Shown here in pieces: positions 1 through 11,451 of a DNA stretch of 64,000 nt. Each line of letters opens with the position of its first letter. Position 1 is the stretch's first letter. The notes beneath the pieces were generated by a model. It did not search any database, was not told the origin of the DNA, and saw nothing but the letters and a program-made list of their open reading frames with translations. This DNA is from Macrostomum hystrix (lineage: Eukaryota; Platyhelminthes; Macrostomidae), in contig CATNEN010000003.1 of assembly GCA_950097015.1 (NCBI GenBank), positions 15,072,001 through 15,136,000 of the forward strand. Direction: 5' to 3'. The position numbers were made by a program, and so were the translations under genes.

Positions 1-1562
1 AATCTCTTAGAATCTCGAACTCTGCTCTATCAATCTCTTAGAATCTCGAACTCTGCTCTATCAATCTCTTAGAATCTCGAACTCTACTCTATCAATCTCT
101 TAGAATCTCGAACTCTGCTCTATCAATCTCTTAGAATCTGAAACTCTACTCTATCAATCTCTTAGAATCTCAAACTCTGCTCTATCAATCTCTTAGAATC
201 TCAAACTCTGCTCTATCAATCTCTTAGAATCTCGAACTCTGCTCTATCAATCTCTTAGAATCTCGAACTCTACTCTATCAATCTCTTAGAATCTCGAACT
301 CTGCTCTATCAATCTCTTAGAATCTGAAACTCTACTCTATCAATCTCTTAGAATCTCAAACTCTGCTCTATCAATCTCTTAGAATCTCGAACTCTGCTCT
401 ATCAATCTCTTAGAATCTCGAACTCTGCTCTATCAATCTCTTAGAATCTGAAACTCTACTCTATCAATCTCTTAGAATCTCAAACTCTGCTCTATCAATC
501 TCTTAGAATCTTGAACTCTACTCTATCAATCTCTTAGAATCTGAAACTCTACTCTATCAATCTCTAAGAATCTGAAACACTACTCTATCAATCTCTTAAA
601 CTCTCAAACTCTACTCTATCAATCTCTTAGAATCTCAAACTCTGCTCTATCAATCTCTTAGAATCTCAAACTCTGCTCTATCAATCTCTTAGAATCTCGA
701 ACTCTGCTCTATCAATCTCTAAGAATCTGAAACTCTACTCTATCAATCTCTTAAACTCTCAAACTCTACTCTATCAATCTCTTAGAATCTGAAACTCTAC
801 TCTATCAATCTCTAAGAATCTGAAACTCTAGTCTATCAATCTCTTAAACTCTCAAACTCTACTCTATCAATCTCTTAGAATCTCAAACTCTGCTCTATCA
901 ATCTCTTAGAATCTTAAACTCTACTCTATCAATCTCTCAGAATCTGAAACTCTACTCTATCAATCTCTTAGAATCTGAAACTCTACTCTATCAATCTCTT
1001 AGAATCTGAAACTCTACTCTATCAATCTCTTAGAATCTCAAACACTACTCTATCAATCTCTTAGACTCTCAAACTCTGCTCTATCAATCTCTTAGAATCT
1101 CAAACACTACTCTATCAATCTCTTAGACTCTCAAACTCTGCTCTATCAATCTCTTAGAATCTGAAACTCTACTCTATCAATCTCTTAGTATCTGAAACTC
1201 TACTCTATCAATCTCTTAGTATCTGAAACTCTGCTCTATCAATCTCTTAGAATCTCGAACTCTGCTCTATCAATCTCTTAGAATCTGAAACTCTACTCTA
1301 TCTATATCTTAGAATCTCAAACTCTACTCTATCAATCTCTTAGAATCTCAAACACTACTCTATCAATCTCTTAGAATCTCAAACACTACTCTATCAATCT
1401 CTTAGACTCTCAAACTCTGCTCTATCAATCTCTTAAACTCTCAAACTCTACTTTATCAATCTCTTAGAATCTCAAACTCTGCTCTATTAATCTCTTAGAA
1501 TCTCGAACGCTGCTCTATCAATCTTCAAGAAACTCAAACTCTACTTTGATAATCTCCTAGAA
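1..1562. repeat. 31-bp tandem array in a PKG intron
   Basis: About 50 head-to-tail copies of a 31-bp unit containing AATCTCTTAGAATCTC and ACTCTGCTCTATC fill this intron from the window edge to within 50 bp of the donor of exon 3. Copies differ at a few positions, notably CGAAC, CAAAC or GAAAC and TGCTC or TACTC. The same variant combinations recur in runs, which suggests expansion of blocks of several units. The array may continue outside the window. Confidence 0.97.
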
Positions 1563-1612
1563 TCTCAGTGATTTTTTACCCTACTATGCAAGTAACAGGA
1601 AGCAAAACTCAC

Positions 1613-1729
1613 CTTTGACAGTAGCGGTTCGCTTGCAATTGTATAGAATAGCCAGTTCGCCAAACACTGTTCCAGAGCTAATCTCGTTGATTTTGTCACC
1701 TTTTGTGTTGGTGACTTCTGCGCTACCCT
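1613..1729 (-). CDS. PRKG1: PKG common exon 3 (cGMP site A core)
   Basis: This exon follows a TTTCAG acceptor and encodes [18 protein letters not shown] and then the phosphate-binding cassette [20 protein letters not shown]. The GELA and RTATV residues are those that contact cGMP in this family. It ends at a consensus AAAG|GTGAGT donor. The next exon is not in the window; the intron beyond it is filled by the 31-bp satellite up to position 1. Confidence 0.92.
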
Positions 1730-4700
1730 CTGAAATGAGATTGTTTGTAAAAAAATACTTTAAGATGCGGAATTACAAGAGTACATTCACTTTCTATTTT
1801 GGGGACTAATGGATCTAGACTTCATATTCTAATTCTTCCCCTATAAATAAGCTAAAAATCAACTTTGAAGGCTTTCAGTTTAATTAGAATTAATAAGGAA
1901 ACACATTGGTATTAAAATATTATATGTGCAATAATTTTTAAAGTACTTTTTACTGAAATTTTACAGAAACTGACGGGAGTCCTAATTTTAGTCGATAGTA
2001 AACAATTTGTGAACAATTTACATAGTGTACACAAACTGAAAGCTAGCGTTAAAATCTAATTGGCTGTGGCTAGTCACGTGCTAGCTTCTATGGGGTTCCC
2101 CAAAATTGTTGCTAAAAATAGTCCGACAATGGACCAATCAGGCTCACCCTCCATTACGTAGACTAGAGAGCCAATCTCGCCCAGTTTAATAATGAGAGCG
2201 TTGGGCTTGTGCGCCATCGGGTACATGTAGTCGATGATTTCGCTAATCTGAGCATTCTCCAGATTCTTCATGAATGCGTTCTCTAGAATCGCTCGCCGAA
2301 TTAGGTCGCGAGTTCTGTGGAATTCAGGGAATTTGATGATTAATTAGGCTAAAAGTAATTGCTACGAAATTAAAAGCACACTCATAAACATTACATCATA
2401 CAAATTTCTTTAACAAAAATAAATCCTAACAAAAACAACAACGATCTCATTAACGATATACTTCTAGAGGTTGTAGCCCAGTATTTAGAGCTCAGACGTC
2501 CTGAGTTCGAATCTGAGCTTTGCGTCCTTAAGCAAGACACGTGTATCATTCCCAATTGTTTCAGTTCACGCAGTTGTAAAATCGGTAACGTAAATTTCAG
2601 TCCATGCACTGAACAGCTGAACAGTGCCTTTGGAAGCGTGTCTGGTAGTCCAACCTGAAGAAATATGTGTCTTAGTCCAACCTGAAGACGGTGTGTCTGG
2701 TAGTCCAACCTGAAGAAAGATGTGTCTTAGTCCAACCTGAAGAAAGATGTGTCTTAGTCCAACCTGAAGAAAGATGTGTCTTAGTCCAACCTGAAGAAGG
2801 TGTGTCTGGTAGTCCAACCTGAAGAAAGATGTGTCTGGTAGTCCAACCTGAAGAAAGATGTGTATAGTAGTCCAACCTGAAGAAAGATGTGTCTTAGTCC
2901 AACCTGAAGAAAGATGTGTCTGGTAGTCCAACCTGAAGAAAGATGTGTATAGTAGTCCAACCTGAAGAAAGATGTGTCTTAGTCCAACCTGAAGAAGGTG
3001 TGTCTTAGTCCAACCTGAAGACGGTGTGTCTGGTAGTCCAACCTGAAGAAAGATGTGTATAGTAGTCCAACCTGAAGAAAGATGTGTCTTAGTCCAACCT
3101 GAAGAAAGATGTGTCTTAGTCCAACCTGAAGAAAGATGTGTCTTAGTCCAACCTGAAGAAAGATGTGTCTTAGTCCAACCTGAAGAAGGTGTGTCTGGTA
3201 GTCCAACCTGAGAAAGGTGTGTCTGGCAGTCCAACCTGAGAAAGATGTGTCTGGCAGTCCAACCTGAGGAAGGTGTGTCTGGCAGTCCAACCTGAGGAAG
3301 GTGTGTCTGGCAGTCCAACCTGAGGAAGGTGTGTCTGGCAGTCCAACCTGAGAAAGCTGTGTCTGGCAGTCCAACCTGAGGAAGGTGTGTCTGGCAGTCC
3401 AACCTGAGGAAGGTGTGTCTGGCAGTCCAACCTGAGGAAGGTGTGTCTGGCAGTCCAACCTGAGGAAGGTGTGTCTGGCAGTCCAACCTGAGGAAGGTGT
3501 GTCTGGCAGTCCAACCTGAAACATAGGCTCATTTCCCTTCAGCCAGTCTCAACTCCAGCTGAAGACCTGACAGTCATCCCTGACGCGCTAACCTAGCCGG
3601 TTTCTCGCACGGTTTTACATCCGAATTGGCGAACTCTGCAGTGGATTCACCGCTAATAGCCACTCGTTTAGTTCTCGGCACGAGTTGACGCTCGAAAGAG
3701 GCCACACTCTGTAAACTGGCCGCGTGCTGGTCCGGCTGTTGCCGCGAAAGCAGAGCCTGCAATCTGCTAATCTCTTCTTGCAATTGTTCAATCATGGCGT
3801 CCTTGGCGTCTAGTTCAACTTCTAATTCGTCAATGATTTTATCGCGCTGTTTCACCTCCTCGATCTTCTGCTGAAGGGCCAGCTGGAGCTCGCGCAGAGT
3901 GCCCATTTTCTCTGCTTTCGAGTTTCTCTTCTTCTTCTTTATGAATTGTTTTACTTTTTTCAACAAAAAATCTAATCTACGTAGTAAAGCAGTTTTTTTA
4001 ACCACCAACTGCGTGGCAACCAGTTTAATGCAGCAGAAATATGGCCAGGCAAATGTTTCTTCTACCTATTAGAACAGATTTCATGAGCCTGTGACAAATC
4101 TCTTACCCTCGGCCTAACCCACCCTAGCAATCCCTACCTCAAGACAAGGCCTCCCAAACTCGATCCAATCGAGTGACTTGCTGTCTCCACAGTCTTCCCT
4201 ATCCGCTAGTTTTCTGTATTCCCCTACCAAGATATTACAGGGCTTGGTTCGCGATTAAACCTACCTATGCCTTATCTAAAACCTAGCTCCCAGGCCAGCC
4301 CTTCGACACAGAAACTCCAGAAAAAAAATAAAAATTTCTTCAAGAAGTTACTCAAATCCTATATGGCGCCGAATCGCTCCTAACAGCTCAATACTTAAAC
4401 TCATCTAGCTACTTCATTTTAAGTTATCGTGCGGGCAAGTGCCCTAGAACTAATATACTAACCTGGTATAGCTTTTGCCATTCAATCTCAGTGTTTTGTC
4501 ATTCATACTCAGCCCCCATAGAATTAATCCAGCCAGTTGGTGCGGTTTGGCCCATAAACTATCGCTCTGTGCCATTCAATCTCGGGTTTTGTCATTCAAA
4601 CTCAGGCTTTAATGTGGAGAAGGAATGTGGATAAGGAATGAACAGGTTATTATTCCTCAGCTCGGCTCATGTAACACAGGACCGAAAAACAGACTTCTTA

Positions 4701-7700
4701 AACTTGTTAAACATAATGCAGTTCATACACATTACAAGTCAAACACCTCTAGCATCATGGTGAGGAACATAAGGATTTGAGCGGAATTGTTAAAGTCATG
4801 GATCAGAACAATGACTCAGAGAAAAAGAATTTGCACCGTGGATACAGTCGGCTGCAGGCAATATCCCAGTTTGCGGCCTTCAGAGGCGTCAGGGTGTCCA
4901 GGCGCTCCATGTAAGCACATGGCCCATGTAAGTTGGGCCATGTAAGCAAATGCAATGGAAGAAATTTGTAATTTAGCTGTCTTTTGGAGGACTGCGTTTG
5001 AGAGACCGAGCTTATAAAGCCTGAGTTTGAATGACAAAACCCGAGATTGAATGGCACAGAGCGATAGTCTATGGGCCAAACCGCGCCAACTGGCTGGATT
5101 AATTCTATGGGGGCTGAGTATGAATGACAAAACACTGAGATTGAATGGCAAAAGCTATACTAAGCCACCAATATGTATATTTCAGGTGTTCGATATATTT
5201 TTTTCAAAGATTTAGTAGCGACAAGATCAGTGCTGACAGAAATTTCTTATCTTAACTGACTATCTCAACTAACAGAGGCCAGGTCGATGGATCTAGAACG
5301 AAGACTAGAATATAAGTATGTATTCGAAAAAATCAATAACTAAAATCATATAGAATACTTCCTTCTATTTCTGTTTTGCTGTCAATCAACTGTCTTGAAA
5401 ATATCCGATAAATGTTTATCCACTTGACTTCCCTAGGCAAACAGATAGCTTACAAACGAAGGCAGATGTTTTTGTTTAAACTAAACTGGTGATTGATGAC
5501 CTGTCAAATATTCAAATGTGCCAAAACCATCAAATTTAAAATAATATCCTTAAAATTTTGGATCTACGATTTTTTTATTTTAGGAATCCTAAATCCTAAG
5601 CTGATTCTAAACCTGATCCTAAAATTGATCCTAAACTTAATCCTAAACTTGATCCTAAACTTACCCTATACCTGATTATAATGCTGATCAAAAGATTGAT
5701 CCTAAACTTGATCCTAAACCTGATCTTAAACCTAATCCTAAACTAGATCCTAAACCTGATCCTGAACTTGATCCCTAAATTCATCCTAAAATTGATCCTA
5801 AACTTAACCCTAAACCTGATCCTAAACCTGATCCTGAACCTAATCCTAAACCTGATCCTAAATCTGATCCTAATCTTAATCCTGATCCTAAATCTGATCC
5901 TAATCCTTATCAACAACATGATCTATTTATTATTCATAACCCAAATGTCTACTAAACCCAACGAGAAATATAGAGAATGGTTCAGGAAGTGTTCTATAGT
6001 TCGTATATCACGTGTCTTGCCCATACTTGCACTATGGGCATAGGTCAATTTCTGAGCATGTTAGGTAACTAAGCCAGACTGGTCAAACTAGCTAGCCAAT
6101 CCATCAGGGTCGCAGTCACCTCGTCTGGCCCAGGCTAATTGGCAGTGTGAATTATTGATCAATATTTAAGGGAGAAATATATACGGGGGGGCAGGAAATG
6201 TTCTGGTCAGCTATAGGCAGTAAAGTTTTCTCGACTAGCCTAGAAGAAGGAGATGGTCTATGTGACTACAAGGCAGTAAAACCTAGATTTATGAATCATC
6301 TACCAATAATTTATGAATCATTGATATGTAATATAATATAATTATGTTACAGCTACGCAACGTAATTCAAATCTGTTATCTCCAAACCAAATCAATCCAA
6401 TCGACCCAAATAATCCCAAATCTACATAATGATCCCAAATCTACTAAATGATCCCAAATCTACTAATTGATCCCAAATCTACTAAATGATCCCAAATCTA
6501 CATAATGATACCAAATATACTAAATGATCCCAAATCTACCAAATGATTCCGAATCTACCAAATGATCCCAAATCTATCCAAATCTACCAAATGATCCTAA
6601 ATCTACCAAATGATCCCAAATCTACTTAATGATCCCAAATCTACATAATGATCCCAAATCTACTAAATGATCCCAAATCTACTAATTGATCCCAAATCTA
6701 CTAAATGATCCCAAATCTACATAATGATCCCAGATCTACTAAATGATCCCAAATCTATCCAAATCTACCAAATGATCCCAAATCTATCTAAATCTACCAA
6801 ATGATCCTAAATCTATCTAAATCTACCAAATGATCCCAAATCTACTTAATGATCCCAAATCTAATAAATGATTCCAAATCTACCAAATGATCCGAAATCT
6901 ACCAAATGATCCGGAATCTACTAAATGATCCCAAATCTACCAAATGATCCCAAATCTACCAAATGATCCCAAATCTACCAAACGATCCCGAATCTACTAA
7001 ATGATCCCAAATCTACCAAATGATCCCAAATCTATCCAAATCTATCAAATGATCCCAAATCTACGCAATGATCTCAAATGTACCCAAATAGGCCGAAAAT
7101 CTACGGAATCATCCCAAATCTACTGAATTATCCCAACTCAACGGAATTATTCCTAATCTACTGAAGTATCCCTACTCAACGGAATTATTCCTAATCTACT
7201 GAAGTATCCATACTCAACGGAATTATTCCTAATCTACTGAAGTATCCCTACTCAACGGAATTATTCCTAATCTACTGAAGTATCCATACTCAACGGAATT
7301 ATTCCTAATCTACTGAAGTATCCATACTCAACGGAATTATTCCTAATCTACTGAAGTATCCATACTCAACGGAATTATTCCTAATCTACTGAAGTATCCC
7401 TACTCAACGGAATTATTCCTAATCTACTGAAGTATCCCTACTCAACGGAATTATTCCTAATCTACTGAAGTATCCATACTCAACGGAATTATTCCAAATC
7501 TACGGAATTATTCCAAATCTACTGAATTATCCCAACTCAACGGAATTATTCCTAATCTACTGAAGTATCCCTACTCAACGGAATTATTCCTAATCTACTG
7601 AAGTATCCATACTCAACGGAATTATTCCAAATCTACGGAATTATTCCAAATCTACTGAATTATCCCAACTCAACGGAATTATTCCTAATCTACTGAATTA

Positions 7701-10700
7701 TTCCAAATCTACGGAATTATTCCAAATCTACGGAATTATTCCAAATCTACGGAATTATTCCAAATCTACGGAATTATTCCAAATCTACGGAATTATCCCT
7801 ACTCAACGGAATTATTCCAAATCTACGGAATTATTCCAAATCTGGGCAAAAATCTTAAATCTAACTATCTAATGATTCTAAATCTATCTAATAATCTTAG
7901 ATCTACGGAATTATACAGAATCTACGTAATTATCTTAAATCTACGCAATGATTCCAAGTCTACCCAATCATCTAAAATCTACATAATTATCCCAAATCTA
8001 TGCAATGATGCCGAAGCTACCTAGGTAACCTATGTTTCTATGCTAAAATTAATTAGACACAAAGCATTAAATCGTCATTTTAGAAACTTTATTATAATTA
8101 TTCATATGGGCTAAAAACATTTTAAATGTAAAAAATTGTCGCATTAATAAATCAAGCTATACTAAGCTGAATGTCTGACTTAAAAATAATTTAGTGCCAT
8201 TCAACTACTCGATTTACGAAGTGAATCAGTCGAATCAGTTGAGTTTAGCAGAAAATGTGTATGTTCGATACTATATCAGGTAACACAACACGGCCGGCCT
8301 CCATTTAGGATCGTAAATTATACGAATTTTTTCTTTTACAATGTTTTTTTGCGCGCTTCAGATGGTCCAATTGAAGTCCTTATTTACTGCGTGTGGACCT
8401 CTGCTAATGTGCTTAAAAATTTATCAGTGACTAAAGAAAGGTTTAGTTCAAAATCACATGATTATATTGCGTATGGTTTGAGACAGTCTGCCAAGTGCAC
8501 GCCAACTTGGTTGAGACCGTACTTAACTGCAATGACTCACATTATTACGCTTAGTAGATAATAAATGGAACGACGGGAAGGCAGGCATGAAGCTAGGTGA
8601 GTAAGTGGTAAAAAGTGAGCAGAGGAAGGGCTGGTAGGTGAGTAGGTGGTAAAAGGTGAGCAGAGGAAGGGCTGGTAGGTGAGTAAGTGGTAAAAAGTGA
8701 GCAGAGGAAGGGCTGGTAGGTGAGTAGGTGGTAAAAGGTGAGCAGAGGAAGGGCTGGTAGGTGAGTAGGTGGTTGGTGAGCAGAGGAAGGGCTGGTAGGT
8801 GAGTAGGTGGTAAAAGGTGAGCAGAGGAAGGGCTGGTAGGTGAGTAGGTGGTAGGTGAGCAGAGGAAGGGCTGGTAGGTGAGTAGGTGGTAGGTGAGCAG
8901 AGGAAGGGCTGGTAGGTGAGTAGGTGGTAGGTGAGCAGAGGAAGGGCTGGTAGGTGAGTAGGTGGTAGGTGAGCAGAGGAAGGGCTGGTAGGTGAGTAGG
9001 TGGTAGGTGAGCAGAGGAAGGGCTGGTAGGTGAGTAGGTGGTAGGTGAGCAGAGGAAGGGCTGGTAGGTAAGTAGGTGGTAAAAGGTGAACAGAGGAAGG
9101 GCTGGTAGGTGAGTAGGTGGTAAAAGGTGAGCAGAGGAAGGGCGGGTAGGTGAGTAGGTGGTAGGTGAGCAGAGGAAGGGCTGGTAGGTGAGTAGGTGGT
9201 AGAAGGTGAGCAGAGGAAGGGCTGGTAGGTGAGTAGGTGGTAGAAGGTGAGCAGAGGAAGGGCTGGTAGGTGAGTAGGTAGGTGAGCAGAGGAAGGGCTG
9301 GTAGGTGAGTAGGTGGTAGAAGGTGAGCAGAGGAAGGGCTGGTAGGTGAGTAGGTGGTAGAAGGTGAGCAGAGGAAGGGCTGGTAGGTGAGTAGGTGGTA
9401 GAAGGTGAGCAGAGGAAGGGCTGGTAGATGATTAGGTGGTAAAAGGTGAGCAGAGGAAGGGCTGGTAGGTGAGCAGAGGAAGGGCTGGTAGGTGAGTAGG
9501 TGGTAGAAGGTGAGCAGAGGGATGGCTGGTAGGTGAATAGGTGGTAGAAGGTGAGCAGAGGAAGGGCTGGTAGGTGAGTAGGTGGTAGGTGAGCAGAGGA
9601 AGGGCTGGTAGGTGAGTAGGTGGTAGGTGAGCAGAGGAAGGGCTGGTAGGTGAGTAGGTAGGTGAGCAGAGGAAGGGCTGGTAGAAGGTGAAGAGGGGAA
9701 TACTGATGTTGAAAAAGTCGACCAGAAAGAAATAGAAGAAGATTAGGGCAGGCAAAATAAAAACTTGCTAAAAAGCATTTCGAAGGAATAAAATGTAACT
9801 TACTAGATTCCTACTTAAATTCATACCTTTCTTATCTACGTGCTAGATAAAATATCGAGCTTAAGTAAATATGTATAATGTATATGAACTGTTTGTGCAT
9901 TCGAATTCACTATACCACCATGAAAGCAGTGAAACAAGAGGTTGAAAAGAAACATCTTAACTGACATAAGAATTGCGTGCCGAATCCACTGCGATATAAA
10001 AATAAAATCGTCTAGTATTGCATCGAGCTCTCGGAATAGAAGACTGGTTTGTGTAAAATGCGTGAGCTAGTACTCATGCGTTCTGGATGCATAATAGTTC
10101 TCTTTGACTTAAAACCAAAAAACTGGAAAACTTCAAAGATTATCAAAGAATATTAGGAGAGGTAAAACAAAAAACTAAAACGAAAAAGAAATGAAATAGG
10201 AAACCTGATATTCGACACGTTGAACTTTTACGACTTCTCGTGGCCTCAGTCTACGCTTTGGGTCTTCTTTTTTGAAGCATTTTTTCTACTCATCCATTTA
10301 TTGATCTACGTTACAATATATTAGTAGTACCCCATGGCGGAGTCACTATGACAGGCTACAAAATCACGTAAAACAAACAACGAGTCTTATTATAAGTGAG
10401 CCTGTTTTGCTTGAGTTCTTTTTGGCTGATATTTTATCTACCTGACCCAACTAACTAGGATTGGAATATTTGTTTAACGTTTATAAATGTCATGCGCCTA
10501 CTAATATTAGTATGTAGCGCATATAGTTGTAAAAAATCTAACTGATAAACAAAAATTTTTTACAAACAAACTCACCCGGAATCTTTTGGGAAAATTTTCC
10601 CAGTTGACATCTGCGAGACCAGCTGCTCATTCTGCGGCTCTGCCGAGATGCCAACGCCTCTCTGACGCTTGACAGTGGCTGCGGATGTGTGCACTGGCGA

Positions 10701-10874
10701 CCCAGCGCTATTAATCACTGATTGATACTTGTCCACTTGGGATAATAGTTCGGCAATGCGTTTATCTTTGACGCGAACCTGCGATTTTAGATCGCTAATC
10801 TGATGCTGCAGTTCGTCGATTAGGTCGTCCTTCTCTTTGCCGCTATTCTGCAGCTCCGTGACCAGTGCGGCCAT
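1613..10874 (-). CDS. PRKG1: cGMP-dependent protein kinase, 5' part (alternative first exons plus start of cyclic-nucleotide domain A)
   Basis: This is the N-terminal part of a type I cGMP-dependent protein kinase, a Ser/Thr kinase activated by cGMP. Four exons are visible: alternative first exons 1A (10576-10874) and 1B (3593-3906), common exon 2 (2148-2314) and exon 3 (1613-1729). Both first exons encode a leucine-zipper-like coiled coil followed by a KR-x-IS-type autoinhibitory (pseudosubstrate) segment. Exon 2 gives the linker and the first strand region of cGMP site A ([18 protein letters not shown]). Exon 3 ends with the family hallmark [17 protein letters not shown]. All joins keep phase: 1A and 1B both end with two bases of a codon and exon 2 supplies one. 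The second cGMP site and the kinase domain must lie beyond position 1. Recognition of the family is from established sequence hallmarks; the exon model is inference. Confidence 0.9.
2148..2314 (-). CDS. PRKG1: PKG common exon 2
   Basis: This exon follows a CACAG acceptor (intron bases 2315-2316) and encodes [20 protein letters not shown] and then the start of cyclic-nucleotide-binding site A, ending in SLVYVME. It ends at a GAGG|GTGAGC donor with one codon base left. The RDLI/KEAIL-type linker and FMKNL are strongly conserved in PKG, which fixes the frame. It has no own start codon of significance and is used by both first exons. Confidence 0.9.
2466..2635 (+). mobile_element. tRNA-derived SINE copy, family A, degenerate
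   Basis: A tRNA-like head (A-box-like TTGTAGCCCAGTATTTAGAG, B-box-like GAGTTCGAATC) is followed by a CCTTAAGCAAGACAC motif and a near-palindrome CAGTCCATGCACTGAACAG. The same order is seen in the copy at 48722-49040, so this is a diverged member inserted in the PKG intron. Its 3' end runs into the neighbouring minisatellite. Confidence 0.65.
2636..3522. repeat. 27-28-bp minisatellite between PKG exons 2 and 1B
   Basis: About 32 copies of a unit with core AGTCCAACCTGA followed by AGAAAGATGTGTCT are present. The left two thirds carry GAAGAAAGATG units of about 27 bp. The right third carries a more uniform 28-bp GGCAGTCCAACCTGAGGAAG version, so at least two expansion events are visible. Open frames reading SGWT/QVGLPDT come from the repeat and are not genes. 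Confidence 0.96.
3593..3906 (-). CDS. PRKG1: PKG alternative first exon 1B (beta-like coiled coil and autoinhibitory segment)
   Basis: The exon starts at ATG 3906-3904 with [18 protein letters not shown], nearly the start I remember for vertebrate PKG I-beta. The coiled coil runs from about residue 4 to 52 ([18 protein letters not shown]) and is followed by the autoinhibitory [11 protein letters not shown]. It ends at AG|GTTAGC, chosen because only this GT leaves two codon bases, as exon 1A does and exon 2 requires. The open frame continues upstream to about 4008 without an ATG, so that part is read as 5' leader. It sits inside the intron between exon 1A and exon 2. The donor has a T at intron position 3, so this boundary is less certain than the others. 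Confidence 0.82.
3907..4465. other. unassigned sequence upstream of PKG exon 1B
   Basis: This stretch lies immediately upstream of the exon 1B start codon on the minus strand, so it should contain the leader and perhaps a promoter for that isoform. I see no clear TATA box, no tandem array and no other coding region. The open frame upstream of the ATG (to about 4008) is lysine-rich and has no ATG. Confidence 0.4.
4466..5160. mobile_element. foldback/MITE-like element with 145-bp inverted repeats
   Basis: The first about 145 bp (GTATAGCTTTTGCCATTC onwards) reappear in reverse complement as the last about 145 bp, with only a few mismatches, around a unique interior of about 400 bp. If the element proper begins at TAGCTTTTGCC, it is flanked on both sides by TA, the target duplication of Tc1/mariner-type transposons. 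Each arm also contains an internal duplication of a GCCATTCAATCTC...GTTTTGTCATTCA segment. No transposase is encoded, so it would be non-autonomous. It lies in the intron between PKG first exons 1A and 1B. Confidence 0.8.
5161..5595. other. unassigned intronic sequence
   Basis: AT-rich sequence between the foldback element and the next minisatellite. I see no coding region, repeat array or RNA gene in it. Confidence 0.3.
5596..5916. repeat. 12-bp tandem array (GATCCTAAACCT type)
   Basis: Imperfect 12-bp units of the form CTGATCCTAAAC or TTGATCCTAAAC are repeated about 26 times. Because 12 is a multiple of three the frame stays open and reads LNLILN, which is not a real protein. Confidence 0.93.
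5917..6410. other. unassigned intronic sequence
   Basis: Unique AT-rich sequence of the PKG 1A-1B intron, including a run of G near 6184. No gene or array is recognised. Confidence 0.3.
6411..7990. repeat. 19-bp tandem array with a 38-bp higher-order section
   Basis: The left part (6411-7090) repeats a 19-bp unit, ATGATCCCAAATCTACTAA. From about 7130 to 7480 the unit becomes a 38-bp dimer alternating a CGGAATTATTCCTAATCTA half with a CTGAAGTATCCCTACTCAA half. From about 7690 it reverts to a 19-bp CGGAATTATTCCAAATCTA version. The last 130 bp are degenerate. The three states look like successive divergence and re-amplification of one family. Confidence 0.95.
7991..8610. other. unassigned sequence with a short unrecognised open frame
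   Basis: Unique sequence. An open frame at 8349-8561 on the plus strand (70 codons, containing [16 protein letters not shown]) has a non-ATG apparent start and no family I recognise. I do not call it a gene. No array is present. Confidence 0.25.
8611..9697. repeat. 37/41-bp G-rich minisatellite
   Basis: About 28 copies of a unit built of GCAGAGGAAGGGCTGGTA, GGTGAGTAGGTGG and a variable TAAAAGGTGA, TAGAAGGTGA or TAGGTGA tail are present, giving 41-bp and 37-bp versions. Strand asymmetry is marked: the plus strand is purine-rich and G-rich with many GGTGAGT donor-like strings, the strand opposite to PKG transcription. Confidence 0.96.
9698..10575. other. unassigned intron sequence downstream of PKG exon 1A
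   Basis: AT-rich unique sequence with no coding region, array or SINE recognised. Confidence 0.3.
10576..10874 (-). CDS. PRKG1: PKG alternative first exon 1A (alpha-like coiled coil and autoinhibitory segment)
   Basis: The exon starts at a genuine ATG (10874-10872, MAALVTELQ) and encodes about 99 residues. A heptad-type coiled coil (residues about 5-52) ends in DKYQSVI, followed by [13 protein letters not shown]. The GISAEPQ string is the one I remember from the vertebrate PKG I-alpha autoinhibitory site. The exon ends at a consensus donor (GG|GTGAGT, intron base 10575) with two bases of a codon left. It is the more distal of the two first exons relative to the common part. The first-exon status is inferred from the initiating ATG and the phase; no promoter was identified. 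Confidence 0.8.
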
Positions 10875-11450
10875 TCTGAGTGCAGGTTAAGATAAATTGG
10901 AATTCTTGTAAACAAAGAGGCATGGTATGAGGAAAAGTTCCTAGAAAAAGACCTTGTAATTTCTTTTATTCAATTCAGGACAAGAAGAAAGGAAAATTTA
11001 AATCAAGCTATTTAGTCACCACTTTCTTACCCACAGTATGTGTACAAAGGAATGGCAATAGTTATTCGTTCTTATATGTTCGTCCTTTCTTATCTTCGTT
11101 CTTTCTTATAAGTTCTTCGTTATTTGACTAACCCGAGGATAATATAGATAATTCATGGGTCTGGGCTGTCACGCGCAAACCCACCACCCCATCGTGGACG
11201 GGGACGATCAAACTCCATTAGTTTGCATCAATGTACATACGAGTGTACATAGTTATAGAATTGGAAAGTACTCGGCGTCTTGACCTTAAACAGAATCAAA
11301 AGAAAATCCAGCTAATCAGAAATCTGAAGCTATTTTTTCGAAATTGAAATTCAAGCCATTCATAGTCTACTCAAAATCCGTGGATAAAGATATTATATAG
11401 ATCCAGTAAGTTGTCATGAAAGTAAATATTATATTATGGAGTAATAATAA
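10875..11450. other. region upstream of PKG exon 1A
   Basis: This is the expected leader or promoter side of exon 1A. It is AT-rich. I find no convincing core promoter element, coding region or repeat. Confidence 0.3.
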
Positions 11451-11451
11451 T

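Noticed and set aside
2566-3532. 306-codon repeat protein (SGWT/QVGLPDT)
   Set aside because: Repeat-derived, overlaps a SINE, and lies in a PKG intron.
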